Part shown: positions 53,851 to 63,193 of the stretch, one piece after another
Layout: each line of letters begins with the position of its first letter
Numbering within the stretch: position 1 is the stretch's first letter
Notes under the pieces: generated by a model
What the model was told of the DNA's origin: nothing
The model's database searches: none
What the model saw: only the letters and a program-made list of their open reading frames with translations
Position numbers and translations under genes: made by a program
NCBI GenBank assembly: GCA_022826665.1
Contig: JAJDUK010000047.1
Span: 237,753-301,752, forward strand
DNA: 64,000 nucleotides
Reading direction: 5' to 3'
From: Alphaproteobacteria bacterium
Lineage (GTDB): Bacteria > Pseudomonadota > Alphaproteobacteria > UBA828

Positions 53851-55163
53851 CGCTCGCGCCGCCAGCGGATTTCGTCGAGGGCGAGGCGGGCGCGGACGCC
53901 CAGGTAGGTGATGGGTGCGGGCGGCAGCGGGTCCGGCTTTCCCTGCGCCTCCATATCGGCGATGAGCGCATTGTCCTGGCCGGTGGCCATGTCCGCCGCA
54001 AGCACGCCCGAGATGGTGCCCTTGGTGACGCCCACCCCGTTCTGGCACACCGCCGCGAAGGTGTGGGGCCCCACCTTGCCGAAGCCCGGCGCATGGTTGC
54101 GCGAGAGGCAGACGTAGCCGCGCCAGGTGTGTTCGATCTTGACCTCCGGCAGCATGGGGAAGCGCGCCTCGAAAGCCCGCTGATGGTCGCGGCGAATCGT
54201 CACCGTCTCGGCGTCCGACCGCCTCAGCCTCGGCGCGTAGTAGAAGCGCTGGCGGATCAGGATGCGCCGCTCGGTGGTGTAGCGCATGGTGACGCTGATG
54301 TGGGAGTTGGCCGGCGTGAGCCCCCAGTCATCCACGCCGCCGAGCGCCTGGTGCTCCGCCTCGGTCAGCGGCCGGGTCAGGCTGCCGTGGGCGGCGAAGG
54401 TCAGCAGCTTGCCTTTGAAGGCGTCGAACTGCGGCGCATAGCCGTTGACCGCGAGCACCATGGCCTGGGCGTCGACGGTGCCGCCGGGAGTGGTCGCGCG
54501 AATGCCGTTCCGTTCCTCGATCTCCATCACCGGCGTGTGCTCGTGCAGCGTCACGTTTCCCGGCAGCGTGTCGGCGAGGCCCTTGGTGAGCCCCGCCGGG
54601 TTCATGAGCCGCCCGCCCGGCGTGTAGAGGGCCGACGTGTGGTAGGACGTGCCGAGCTCTCGCTTGAGGTCGGCCGCCTCGACCCAGCGATAGGGCTCGC
54701 CGAGCGAATCAAGCACGCGCGCGAAGGGCTCCAGGATTTTCTCGCGCCCGAGATCGGTGCGGGCGGCGTGGTACTTGCCGCGATGGGTGTAGGCGCAGTC
54801 GATCCCGTTCTGCGTCACACAGGCGTCTAGGTAGTCGATCGCCGCCCGGCTGAGGCGGATGTATCCGTGCGCGCCCGTGAGCTCCTCGAACTCGCCGCCG
54901 ACATTGTGCGGCAGATCGATGGCGAAGCCCGAGTTGCGCCCGGAGGCACCTTCGCCCACCTCGTGCGCGTCCAGCAGGACGATGTGATCGTCGGGCCGGT
55001 TCTCGGCGAGCCGGCGCGCTGCGGCCAGGCCGGCGAAGCCGGCGCCCACCACCAGCCAGTCGGCCCGCACGTCGCCCTTGAGCGCGGGCATGGGCTCGCG
55101 CGGGGGCAGGATGCGGCTCCAGCCGTTGGTGGCGTCCTCCTTGGGTAGAATCTTGACCGCCAT
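53847..55163 (-). CDS. FAD-dependent amine/amino-acid oxidoreductase (DAO family)
   Basis: This 438-residue flavoprotein of the D-amino-acid-oxidase superfamily is closest in pattern to gamma-glutamylputrescine oxidase-like proteins. The FAD motif is VVGAGFAGLAAARRLAE (about 38-54), followed by VLLDAHEVGEGASGRNSGF. The flavin-contacting end is FAAVCQNGVGVTKGTISGVLAAD. Substrates in this group are amines and N-methylated amino acids such as sarcosine. It is convergent with the XRE gene, and may work with the methyltransferases nearby. No partner subunit is present, so it is probably a single-subunit oxidase or dehydrogenase. Confidence 0.87.
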   Translation of the reverse strand: MAVKILPKEDATNGWSRILPPREPMPALKGDVRADWLVVGAGFAGLAAARRLAENRPDDHIVLLDAHEVGEGASGRNSGFAIDLPHNVGGEFEELTGAHGYIRLSRAAIDYLDACVTQNGIDCAYTHRGKYHAARTDLGREKILEPFARVLDSLGEPYRWVEAADLKRELGTSYHTSALYTPGGRLMNPAGLTKGLADTLPGNVTLHEHTPVMEIEERNGIRATTPGGTVDAQAMVLAVNGYAPQFDAFKGKLLTFAAHGSLTRPLTEAEHQALGGVDDWGLTPANSHISVTMRYTTERRILIRQRFYYAPRLRRSDAETVTIRRDHQRAFEARFPMLPEVKIEHTWRGYVCLSRNHAPGFGKVGPHTFAAVCQNGVGVTKGTISGVLAADMATGQDNALIADMEAQGKPDPLPPAPITYLGVRARLALDEIRWRRER

Positions 55164-55235
55164 GAGCTGGCCTCCGCACAGATGGCCGGAAAAACCCGGA
55201 CTATGCCGGACTTATCCGGACCGACCGCCCCGTGT

Positions 55236-56075
55236 CTAGTTCGCGTTGGGGATGAAGAGCCGCTCGCCGTCGATCGTGAAGCCGTCGATGGCGGCTTGGC
55301 CGCCGGGCGAGATCAGCCATTCGGCGAAGCGCCGCGCGAGCGCCGCCTTCACGTGCGGGTGCCTCTCCGGGCTCACCAGGGTGACGCCGTACTGGTTGCG
55401 CAGCTGGGCATCGCCCTCCACCAGAATGCGCAGATCAAGCCGGCCGCGCATGGAGAGCCAGGTGCCGCGATCGGCGAGCGTGTAGGCCTCCATCATCGTG
55501 GCCGTGTTGAGCGTCGCCCCCATGCCTTGGCCGGCCTCGCGGTACCAGGTGCCAGACGCGCCGGTGGGGTCCACGCCAGCAGCCGCCCAGCGCGCGCGCT
55601 CGCGCCGGTGGGTGCCGCTGTCGTCGCCTCGGCTGACGAAGGGCGCCTCGACCGCCGCAATCCCGGCGAGGGCTGCCGCCGCGTCGCCCATACCGGCAAT
55701 CCCGGCCGGATCGCTCGCCGGCCCCACCACCACGAAATCGTTGTACATCAGGTCGAAGCGCGCGCTGCCGTAGCCCTCGGCAACGAAGGCCTCCTCCGAC
55801 GGCCTGTCGTGCACCAGCAGCAGGTCCGCATCGCCGTTCCGCGCGAGCCGAAGCGCCTGGCCGGTGCCGACCGCGACGACACGCACCTCGATCCCGGTCT
55901 CGGCCTCGAACAGCGGCAGCAGGTGGTCGAAGAGCCCCGCGTTCTGGGTCGATGTGGTGGAGGCGACGGTGATGAAGTCGCCGGCCAGCGCACCCGGCAC
56001 CGCGAACAAAAGCGCGAGGGCCAACGCTGTGAACAGGCGGAAGACGCGGCCTCGGGAGCGGCCGGGCAGCCGCAT
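55236..56075 (-). CDS. tupA: Tungstate ABC transporter substrate-binding protein
   Basis: TupA captures tungstate in the periplasm. The 279 residues have a signal peptide (about 1-31, ending GALAG) and the Tup signature ASTTSTQNAGLFDHLLPLFE, VGTGQALRLARNGDADLLLVH, MYNDFVVVGPASDPAGI and SRGDDSGTHRRE, which includes the Ser/Thr and Arg residues that bind the oxyanion. These differ from molybdate-binding ModA. The tupC and tupB genes precede it on the same strand, 17 bp away. The organism thus probably has a tungsto-enzyme, not seen here. Confidence 0.93.
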   Translation of the reverse strand: MRLPGRSRGRVFRLFTALALALLFAVPGALAGDFITVASTTSTQNAGLFDHLLPLFEAETGIEVRVVAVGTGQALRLARNGDADLLLVHDRPSEEAFVAEGYGSARFDLMYNDFVVVGPASDPAGIAGMGDAAAALAGIAAVEAPFVSRGDDSGTHRRERARWAAAGVDPTGASGTWYREAGQGMGATLNTATMMEAYTLADRGTWLSMRGRLDLRILVEGDAQLRNQYGVTLVSPERHPHVKAALARRFAEWLISPGGQAAIDGFTIDGERLFIPNAN

Positions 56076-56092
56076 GGGCAGGGTTCTCTGGA

Positions 56093-56848
56093 TCAGGCTC
56101 TGGGCGGGGTGAGTTCGCGGCGCTCCCACCAGAGCAGCTCGCCGCGCAGGAAGGCGCTGGCGAGCTCGTTCTGGGGCCCCGCGAAGAAGGTTCCGGCTGC
56201 GGCATGCTCCAGCAGGCGGCCGCGGTGCAGGAACATCACCTCGTCCGCAAGCCGGCGCGCCTGGCCGAGATCGTGCGTAGTCATGATGATCTTGGTGCCC
56301 TCCTCGGCCATCGCCTCGATCACGCCCTCTATCACGTGGGTCGCCGCCGGGTCGAGATTGGCGGTCGGCTCGTCGAGGAACAGCACCTGCGGGTGCAGCG
56401 CCCATGAGCGCGCGAGCGCGAGCCGCTGCTGCTCGCCGAAGGAGAGCACGCGCGCCGGCACCCGCGCGAAGGCGCCGAGCCCGGTGCGCTCCAGCGCGTC
56501 CGCGATGAGTTGCCGGCGCTCGGGCCGGGGGATGCGGCGCAGGCTGAGCGCGAAGTCGATGTTGGCGGCAACCGAGCGGCGCAGCATTACCGGGCGCTGC
56601 ATCACCATCGCCTGGAAGCGCAGCGGATCGCGGCCGGCTGCGCCATGCCACAGCACCGTGCCTTCGCTCGGCGCGATCAGCCCGTGGCAGAGCCGCAGCA
56701 GCAGGCTCTTCCCCGCCCCGTTGGGCCCCATGATGATGGTCTTCGGACCGCTCGCGACGCGCATCGAGACAGACTTCAGCAGCCGCTGCCGGTCCCGCTC
56801 GAAGCTCACCGCGCGCAATTCCAGCGGCAGTATCGAAGGCACAGTCAT
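56093..56848 (-). CDS. tupC: Tungstate ABC transporter ATP-binding protein
   Basis: This is the 251-residue ABC ATPase of the tungstate importer. It has Walker A MGPNGAGKSLLLRL, Q-loop MVMQRPVML, signature LSFGEQQRLALARSW, Walker B VLFLDEPTANLDP and H-loop TTHD. The signature reads LSFGE instead of LSGGE, as is common in Tup ATPases. Its ATG overlaps the tupB stop (ATGA). A frame extending far upstream on this strand is merely the other-frame image of tupB. Confidence 0.93.
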   Translation of the reverse strand: MTVPSILPLELRAVSFERDRQRLLKSVSMRVASGPKTIIMGPNGAGKSLLLRLCHGLIAPSEGTVLWHGAAGRDPLRFQAMVMQRPVMLRRSVAANIDFALSLRRIPRPERRQLIADALERTGLGAFARVPARVLSFGEQQRLALARSWALHPQVLFLDEPTANLDPAATHVIEGVIEAMAEEGTKIIMTTHDLGQARRLADEVMFLHRGRLLEHAAAGTFFAGPQNELASAFLRGELLWWERRELTPPRA

Positions 56849-57552
56849 CGCGGCCGTCCCTGCGCTAGCGTGCCGCGCAGGAGCGCGGCGGCGGCGCTCA
56901 CGGCAATCGAGAGCGCGACCAGGACGATGCCCAAGCCCAGCGCGAGCGCGAGGTCGCCCTTGGAGACCTCGAGCGCGATCGCCGTGGTCATGACGCGGGT
57001 CACGTGGTCGATGTTGCCGCCCACGATCATCACGGCGCCGACCTCGGCGATGGCGCGGCCGAAGCCCGCGAGCACGGCGGTGAGCAGGCTCACGCGCCCG
57101 TCCCAAAGCAGCGCCATCAGCGCGCGGCGCGGCGTCGCGCCCAGCGAGCGAAGCTGCTCCTCGTACTCGACCCACAGGTCCTCGATCACCTGGCGGGCGA
57201 GCGCGGCGATGATCGGGGTCACCAGCAGCACCTGGGCGATGACCATGGCGGTCGGCGTGAAGAGCAGGCCGAGCACGCCGAGCGGGCCCGCGCGCGAAAG
57301 CACGAGGTAGACCACGAGACCCACCACCACCGGCGGCAGGCCCATCAAGGCGTTGAGGATGACGACGATCGCCCCCCGGCCGGGGAAGCGGAAGAGCGCC
57401 ACCGCCGCGCCGAGCGGCAGGCCGACGGCGCTCGCCACCGCCACGGCGCCGACGCTGACCTGGAGCGAAAGCAACACGATCTCGCCCAGGTCGCTGTCGA
57501 GGTGATAGACGAGGGAGAAGGCCGCCGCGAAGGCCTCGGCGATATCGGTCAC
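56845..57552 (-). CDS. tupB: Tungstate ABC transporter permease
   Basis: This 235-residue permease is of the Tup/Wtp type. It has five to six hydrophobic helices and the cytoplasmic EAA-like loop EEQLRSLGATPRRALMALLW with the following GFGRAIAEVGAVMIVGGNI. It leads the operon, with tupC coupled through a 4-bp overlap and tupA last. That order (permease, ATPase, binding protein) is less usual than tupA-first but does not alter the call. No molybdate-type regulator is adjacent. Confidence 0.93.
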   Translation of the reverse strand: MTDIAEAFAAAFSLVYHLDSDLGEIVLLSLQVSVGAVAVASAVGLPLGAAVALFRFPGRGAIVVILNALMGLPPVVVGLVVYLVLSRAGPLGVLGLLFTPTAMVIAQVLLVTPIIAALARQVIEDLWVEYEEQLRSLGATPRRALMALLWDGRVSLLTAVLAGFGRAIAEVGAVMIVGGNIDHVTRVMTTAIALEVSKGDLALALGLGIVLVALSIAVSAAAALLRGTLAQGRPR

Positions 57553-57701
57553 GCTGGCGCCCTACCGCCCGCTGAGATGAGTGCCGGCCGCCGTCAGGCG
57601 CCCGTGCCGGCCATGGTCCCAACAGCGCGCGCGGAACGCAACCGCCCGCCGCGCCACCGCACTGAGGACGCGCAGGCCGCGAATAGGGCGAGCGAGCCGG
57701 G

Positions 57702-59813
57702 CTATGCGACCTTGGGCAGCACTTCGTTCTTGAGCAACGCCATGGACTGGTGCCAGTCCTCGTAGGGCTCCCAGTCGTGGCCCATGGCGAGCAGGGTTCC
57801 GAAGGGGCCGATCTCGCCCCTGAGGTCGTTCAGCTTCTGCGCCACCTCGTCGACGCTGCCGACGATGAAGACATTGTCCACCAGGTACTCGATGGTCACG
57901 TCGCTGTCCGCCATGTCCTGATCGTTCTTCAGCAACTTGAGCATGCCGACCTTGGGCAGGAGCCGGAAGAAGTAGTCGCGGAAATCGCGGGCGAGGACCC
58001 CTTCGCACGCGAGCTTGCGGGCCTTGGCGCTGGTTTCCGCCACCACGACTTCGCGGGCTACGCGCCACTCGCGGGCGTCGGGGGCACGGCCCGCCTCCTG
58101 CGCGCCGTCCTCGATCGCGTCCCAGTGGGTCTTGAGCAGCACCGGGGGCACGAGGTTGATGGACATGGGCATCCAGCCCTTCACCGCGGCCATCTTGAGC
58201 GTGGACGAGCGTGGCGAGACGCCGGCGACTCCGATCGGCGGATGCGGCTTCTGATAGGGGCGAACATGCGCACGCAGCCCGTAATCGGTAACGGTCTCGG
58301 GGATGAGGAAGCGAAAGCCGTCGCTCTCGTAGACGCCGGGCTCGGGGTCGGTCCAGAGCTTCAGGATCGTGTCGAGCGCGGCACGGGTGTAGCTCTGGTT
58401 GTTGATGGCGGGGTTCTCGCCCCAATAGCCGAAGACCTGCATGTCGCCGGGGAAGCTGCCGGTGCCGACGCCCCAGTTGAAGCGGCCTTCCGCCATGTGG
58501 TCGAGCTGCGCGATGCGGTGAGCGAGCACGAAGGGATCGTGATTCGGGATGCAGCTCACGCCGGTGCCCAGCCTGATCTGCTTCGTCAGCGGGATCGCCT
58601 GCGCGATGAGCAGGTCCGGCGCCGGGATGTTCTCCCACTCCGACGTGAAGTGCTCCCCGATCCAGACCTCGGCATAACCCAGCTCGTCGAGCTTGACGAT
58701 CTGGTCCAGGTCCGCCTTGAGCGTCTCGGTGAAGTTCGCGCCTGGCGGGTGCAGCGGCATGGTAAAGAGACCGAGTTGCATCGAACTTTCTCCGGCAGTG
58801 GGATCGACGGTCGTAGCCAGCATAGCGAGACGCTTTACCGGTCGCCAATCCGCGCGCTGTCCGCTCGGCGGCGGGGCGCCGGCCTTGGCGGCGATGGTCT
58901 CCCGCGCCACCTTGGCCTCGCGATAGGCGAGGTAGAGCGTGCTCACGAAGATGACGATGCCGCCGATCCAGACGTAGAGCACCGGCACCTCGTTGAAGAG
59001 CAGATAGCCGTAGAGCGAGGCCCAGATCAGGCGTAGGAAATCGACCGGAAGCACGACCGTGGCATCGGCCTCGCGGAAGGCCTGGGCGAGGCAGAGATGG
59101 GCGAGGGTGCCGAAGCTCCCCATCAGCGCGAACCAGCCGAGGTCTTCGAGCGAGGGCCATTGCCAAACGAAGGCCGCCGCGATCGACGAGAGCGGCGTGA
59201 GGAAGACCGCCATGTAGGCGGTCATCGTCAGGCTCGATTCAGTGCGGGACAGCAGCTTGATGATGATCATCGCGCCGGCCCAGACGGCAGACGAGCCGAG
59301 CACCAGCAGCGAGCCGGGGTCGAGCGCCACCATCCCCGGACGAACAATGATCAGCGCCCCGGCGAAGCCCGCGATGAGCGCGACGATGCGCCGGACGCGC
59401 ACTACCTCGCCCAGCAGCAGCACCGCGCCCACGGTGACGAATAGCGGCGCGGTGAAGCTCAGTGCTGCGACGGTGCCGAGCGGCGTGATCGGGACCGCAT
59501 AGAAGAACATCATCATGGCCGAGACGTGGATTGCCCCGCGTGCGGCGTGGAGCGGGAGCTTCTGCGTGCGCAGGGCGCTGAAGCCGTGGCGCAGCAGAAA
59601 GGGTGCGATGAACAGCAGGCCGAAGAGATTTCGGAAGAACGCGATTTCGAAGGCATGCTGCTCGCTCGATGCGATGCGGATCACCGCGTGCATCGACGCG
59701 AAGCCGATGGTGGCCCCCAGCAGCAGCAACATGCCGCGCGCCGGCGGCGGCAGGGTGTAGTAGGCGGCGAGCAGCGGCGCGAGCGGCCCGGCCCGCGGGG
59801 GCTCAGCCCGCAT
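57702..59813 (-). CDS. DMT-family permease fused in frame to a luciferase-like monooxygenase
   Basis: One uninterrupted 703-codon frame covers two complete domains. Residues 1-310 are a ten-helix EamA/DMT transporter (two repeats). After about 35 linker residues, residues 345-703 are a full-length LLM enzyme beginning MQLGLFTMPLHPPGANF and containing EVWIGEHFTSEWENIPAPDL, RLGTGVSCIPNHDPF and HMAEGRFNWGVGTGSFPG. That internal ATG (58781) has GGAGAAA about 6 bases upstream, so the 359-residue enzyme may also be made on its own. Either this is a true fusion or two genes whose separating stop was lost. The enzyme substrate is unknown. Confidence 0.82.
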   Translation of the reverse strand: MRAEPPRAGPLAPLLAAYYTLPPPARGMLLLLGATIGFASMHAVIRIASSEQHAFEIAFFRNLFGLLFIAPFLLRHGFSALRTQKLPLHAARGAIHVSAMMMFFYAVPITPLGTVAALSFTAPLFVTVGAVLLLGEVVRVRRIVALIAGFAGALIIVRPGMVALDPGSLLVLGSSAVWAGAMIIIKLLSRTESSLTMTAYMAVFLTPLSSIAAAFVWQWPSLEDLGWFALMGSFGTLAHLCLAQAFREADATVVLPVDFLRLIWASLYGYLLFNEVPVLYVWIGGIVIFVSTLYLAYREAKVARETIAAKAGAPPPSGQRADWRPVKRLAMLATTVDPTAGESSMQLGLFTMPLHPPGANFTETLKADLDQIVKLDELGYAEVWIGEHFTSEWENIPAPDLLIAQAIPLTKQIRLGTGVSCIPNHDPFVLAHRIAQLDHMAEGRFNWGVGTGSFPGDMQVFGYWGENPAINNQSYTRAALDTILKLWTDPEPGVYESDGFRFLIPETVTDYGLRAHVRPYQKPHPPIGVAGVSPRSSTLKMAAVKGWMPMSINLVPPVLLKTHWDAIEDGAQEAGRAPDAREWRVAREVVVAETSAKARKLACEGVLARDFRDYFFRLLPKVGMLKLLKNDQDMADSDVTIEYLVDNVFIVGSVDEVAQKLNDLRGEIGPFGTLLAMGHDWEPYEDWHQSMALLKNEVLPKVA

Positions 59814-60245
59814 GTCTCGCCATGATCATGGTCTGCGTCGCGCGGGACGCGCGCGGGGCGCATAATGCACGACCCGGCCGACCGGACCGGAAAGCCGACG
59901 CCACTCCCGGCCCACCCGACTCTCCGGACCATGGTGCGGGGCACAGGACGCCGCGCCCGCGCCAGGATCGGCCCATGTTGTGCACGAACGAAGGCGTCGC
60001 GGCTGGCGGGATGAGTGGGCGTTGCTCGCCCTGGGAATCCCCACCTGTCCCGCCTAATCCCGGCGCGTCCCAATTCGAAATTATGATTCTTGTCTCACAT
60101 CTCGCGCGGGGCGCAGGTCGCGCCCAGGCGCCCGCCCGCGTCGTCGCGGGCCTCAACCGTATTCCCCGATACGCTTTTCGGCCCGCTCCTTGCGGATCGA
60201 ACGCCTGGACGCGACGCAGGCCGTGACCCTGGTGAGAAGTGCGGG
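59814..60245. other. Intergenic region upstream of the DMT-LLM gene
   Basis: No gene is seen in these 430 bp. About 60070-60100 is AT-richer and contains TTCGAA; on the leftward strand CATAAT there could be a -10 element but has no good -35. CGTAT-TCCCCG-ATACG followed by CTTTT near 60160 could be a weak stem-loop. The region should hold the promoter of the DMT-LLM gene. Confidence 0.45.
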
Positions 60246-60641
60246 TTAAGGACGCGGCTTCTCCTCGGTGGGGCCGCCAGACTCCTTCCACGCGCCGAAG
60301 CCGCCGGCGATGTGAGCGACGGGGCTGAGCCCCATGTTCTGCGCCGCCTGCGTGGCCAGCGCCGAGCGCATGCCGCCCGCGCAGAAGAAGACGAACTTCT
60401 TGCCGCTTGCGAAGAAGGGCTTGTGATAGGGGCTCTCGGGATCGATCCAGAACTCGATCATGCCCCGCGGCACGTGACGCGCGCCGGGGACGGCGCCCTC
60501 GCGCCACAGTTCCCGAATGTCGCGGATGTCGACCAGCTCGACGCTCTCGTCGCCCACCAGCGCGATGGCGTCGGCGGCCGAGAGCGTCTCGATCTCGGCC
60601 TCGGCCTCGGCCACGAGCTGCTTGATTCCCTTGGTAATCAT
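60246..60641 (-). CDS. Rhodanese-like domain protein
   Basis: This 131-residue single-domain sulfurtransferase-like protein has the substrate loop FFCAGGMRSALA with the catalytic Cys in place, ELVDIRDIRELWREG, GARHVPRGMIEFWIDP and the C-terminal GGFGAWKESGG. The insert WIDPESPYHKPFFASGKK is typical of the bacterial group often found near metabolic operons. Sulfur donor and acceptor are unknown. It lies 82 bp downstream of the dehydrogenase gene on the same strand. Confidence 0.92.
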   Translation of the reverse strand: MITKGIKQLVAEAEAEIETLSAADAIALVGDESVELVDIRDIRELWREGAVPGARHVPRGMIEFWIDPESPYHKPFFASGKKFVFFCAGGMRSALATQAAQNMGLSPVAHIAGGFGAWKESGGPTEEKPRP

Positions 60642-60723
60642 GGCTCCTCCCTGCGGTGCCCTGGAGCGCCGCGATGATGGCCGATGCCGGCTGCCGGCAC
60701 CAGCGCCGCGCCTGCGGTCCGCG

Positions 60724-61686
60724 TTACGCCGCGTCTCCTGGCCTCGACGACGTCTCCAGTGCCGCCAGTAATGCGAGAAGCCGGGTATCGCGCGCAGCCG
60801 CGAGCGCCGGGATCGACTGGCCGTCCAGCATGTCGTCCACCGCGTGGCCCATGGTCTCGACCGCGTCTGCGTCGAGGCGGGGCGTGCCGGAATCTGCCCA
60901 CCAGCGTTCCAGCCCCGGCCCGAAGTGGTTGAGAGCTCCGCGCGTGCCGCCCTCGCCGCCGGCCAGGTGCATGGTGAGAAACGGCCCCATGAAGGCCCAG
61001 CGGAGCCCTGGGCCGTGGGAAACGGCTGCGTCGATATCGGCGGCGCTGGCTGCGCCCGAAAGCAGCAGATGAAAGGCCTCGCGCAGGAGCGCCGCCTGCA
61101 GCCGGTTGGCGATGTGGCCCGGCACCTCGCGCTCCACCCGGATCGCCCGCTTGCCGTGGGCGTTGTAGAAGGCGAGCGCCCAGTCGACCGTGGCCGGGTC
61201 GGTGTCGCGCCCGCCCACCACCTCGACCAGGGGGACGAGATGGGGCGGGTTGAAGGGGTGGCCGACGACGAAGCGCGGGCCGCTGCGCAGGCCCTCCTGA
61301 AGCTCGCTGATCAGCAAGCCCGACGTGCTCGATGCGAGCACCGCGTCCGGCGTGAGCGCCCCGTCGATGCGTCGGTAGAGCGCGCGCTTGAGGGCAGTGT
61401 CTTCCGGCGCGTTCTCCTGCACGAAGACCGCGTTGTCCACGGCGTCCTCGGGATCTGGGACCACGCGAACCCGCGCCGGGTCGGCGCCGGGCTCGAGGCC
61501 GAGCCGCTCCATCGTGGGCCAGGCAGCGTCGACGAAAGCGCGGAGGCGCTCAGCGGTGCCGGGCGCCGGATCCCAGGCCGTGACCGAGAAGCCGCGCGCC
61601 AGAAAATACGTCGCCCAACTCGCGCCGATGGTGCCGGTGCCGAGCAGTGCGATCGTGTTGACCGCCGCAGGTGCGGGCCGTGCCAT
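60724..61686 (-). CDS. 3-hydroxyacyl-CoA / L-carnitine dehydrogenase family protein
   Basis: This 320-residue NAD-dependent enzyme of the 3-hydroxyacyl-CoA dehydrogenase superfamily has the Rossmann motif IALLGTGTIGASWATYFLARG, ENAPEDTALKRALYRRID, the catalytic GHPFNPPHLVPLVEVVGG with His and Glu/Asn positions, and PGHIANRLQAALLREAFHLL. The length and motif spacing fit the short group that includes carnitine 3-dehydrogenase and L-gulonate 3-dehydrogenase (lambda-crystallin) rather than beta-oxidation proteins. With betaine-type methyltransferases about 10 kb away, carnitine is an attractive but unproven substrate. Confidence 0.87.
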   Translation of the reverse strand: MARPAPAAVNTIALLGTGTIGASWATYFLARGFSVTAWDPAPGTAERLRAFVDAAWPTMERLGLEPGADPARVRVVPDPEDAVDNAVFVQENAPEDTALKRALYRRIDGALTPDAVLASSTSGLLISELQEGLRSGPRFVVGHPFNPPHLVPLVEVVGGRDTDPATVDWALAFYNAHGKRAIRVEREVPGHIANRLQAALLREAFHLLLSGAASAADIDAAVSHGPGLRWAFMGPFLTMHLAGGEGGTRGALNHFGPGLERWWADSGTPRLDADAVETMGHAVDDMLDGQSIPALAAARDTRLLALLAALETSSRPGDAA

Positions 61687-61834
61687 GGGAGCCTCCTTCG
61701 CCTGCCGGCGGGACGTTCACGGGGTGGTTCAGTCGAATTAAGGGCTGGGCGCTGCCGCCCGGCGCTATATATACCGATCGAGCCCGGCAATCGAGGGAAC
61801 GGGGCGCGGCAGTGCGCTGCCGAGGGAGGACGTG

Positions 61835-62254
61835 ATGGCGGACAAGGTGGTGAAGACGGATGCGGAGTGGCGCGCGGCGCTGACCGAGGAACAGTATTAC
61901 GTGACCCGGAAGGGGGGCACCGAGCGGCCCTTCATGGGTGCCTACTGCGACGAGAAGACGCCGGGCGAGTATGCCTGCGTCTGCTGTGGCGCCGCCCTCT
62001 TCAGCTCCGGCGACAAGTTCGATTCCGGCACCGGCTGGCCGAGCTTCACGAGGCCGGTCGATCCGGGGAACGTCGGCTCGGTGGAGGACATGAGCTACGG
62101 GATGCGCCGGACCGAGGTGGTGTGCAGCCGGTGCGACGCCCATCTGGGTCACGTCTTCCCCGACGGGCCCGCGCCCACGGGCCTACGCTACTGCATGAAC
62201 TCCGCCGCTCTCGTGCTCACACCCAAGGACGACGGCGGGGCGGGAGGGACTTAG
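61835..62254 (+). CDS. msrB: Peptide methionine (R)-S-oxide reductase MsrB
   Basis: MsrB repairs the R-form of methionine sulfoxide in proteins. The 139 residues contain [21 protein letters not shown] with the first zinc CxxC, the second pair in [13 protein letters not shown], and the catalytic Cys in RYCMNSAAL. All residues are intact. GGAGG lies 5 bases before the ATG; a GTG one codon earlier is the alternative. It is divergent from the dehydrogenase and convergent with the LysR gene. Confidence 0.96.
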   Translation: MADKVVKTDAEWRAALTEEQYYVTRKGGTERPFMGAYCDEKTPGEYACVCCGAALFSSGDKFDSGTGWPSFTRPVDPGNVGSVEDMSYGMRRTEVVCSRCDAHLGHVFPDGPAPTGLRYCMNSAALVLTPKDDGGAGGT

Positions 62255-62266
62255 CCAAGCCAGGAC

Positions 62267-63193
62267 TCAGGCGTCTCTCGACGACGCGGTCTCCCGCACG
62301 ATTCCCCGGAAACGCCCGAACGGCGACAGGTCGTCGGAGGAGCGCCGCGACACCATTCCGGTGCGGTGACGATACGTGCCGAACGTCACCGGCAGGGGCT
62401 TGAGTGGATGTCCGGGCAAACGCTCCAGGAAGGTCAGCGACAGCCAGGAGAGGTAAGGGCCTGCTGCCATCAGGAACAGTCCGGCGGAACCGGCGCGTGT
62501 GACGGTCTTCACCCGCTGGCCGGTTCTCTCATAGAGCTGGTCGAGGACTCCGGCCAGCGAAGGCCGACCGTTGGCGGCGTCCGCCCGCATGGGTGCATCG
62601 AAGTCGATCCACGGGTATTGGACAAGCGCGTCATCGCTCACCGTTCCAGAATGGAGCGGATGGTCCTTGTGGGCGACGATGCCCCACGTCATGTCGATGA
62701 AGCGTTCGCTCTTGAGGAACTGCGGCAAGGGTTCGTTGCTGTTGATGCCGCCGCAGTGAATGTCGCTATCGCCGTTGGCCAGGAGGCGAACACCCTCGGT
62801 CATCGGAAGGGTCTTCAGCTTGAGTTCCACGCCGGGGCAGGTCTCGTGGAACTTGGCGATCGCATCGGGAAGCACGGCCCGCATCCACATGGGGCCAGCC
62901 GTGACGCGCAAGCTGCCAGTGCGGCCCGCGAGCGTGGCGGTGATCTTCTCTTCGGCAGCCTCGATTTCGTAGAGGATATGGCGTGCCAGGTCTGCGACGA
63001 CGGCGCCGAGGGGCGTGAGCCGAACGCCCGTGGACATGCGGTCGAACAGCCGGCCTCCGAACTGGCGCTCGAGCCGTGCGACCACGCGCGAGAGGGCGGG
63101 TTGCGTGATGCCGAGCTTGTCGGCGGCGGAGAGGATGGCGCCTGTCTCGGTAACGGCAAGGAACTTGATCAGATCGTTGCGCTTCTCAAACAT
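62267..63193 (-). CDS. LysR-family transcriptional regulator
   Basis: This 308-residue LTTR has the winged helix-turn-helix at residues 5-64 (FLAVTETGAILSAADKLGITQPALSRVVARLE) and a periplasmic-binding-like effector domain from about 90 on (LRVTAGPMWMRAVLPDAIAKF). The ATG was chosen because the conserved start is MFEKRNDLIKFLAV; a frame 14 codons longer is possible. About 20 bp upstream, CATA-N7-TATG is a candidate autoregulatory T-N11-A box. Its target is probably the missing gene to the right or an operon elsewhere. Confidence 0.92.
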   Translation of the reverse strand: MFEKRNDLIKFLAVTETGAILSAADKLGITQPALSRVVARLERQFGGRLFDRMSTGVRLTPLGAVVADLARHILYEIEAAEEKITATLAGRTGSLRVTAGPMWMRAVLPDAIAKFHETCPGVELKLKTLPMTEGVRLLANGDSDIHCGGINSNEPLPQFLKSERFIDMTWGIVAHKDHPLHSGTVSDDALVQYPWIDFDAPMRADAANGRPSLAGVLDQLYERTGQRVKTVTRAGSAGLFLMAAGPYLSWLSLTFLERLPGHPLKPLPVTFGTYRHRTGMVSRRSSDDLSPFGRFRGIVRETASSRDA

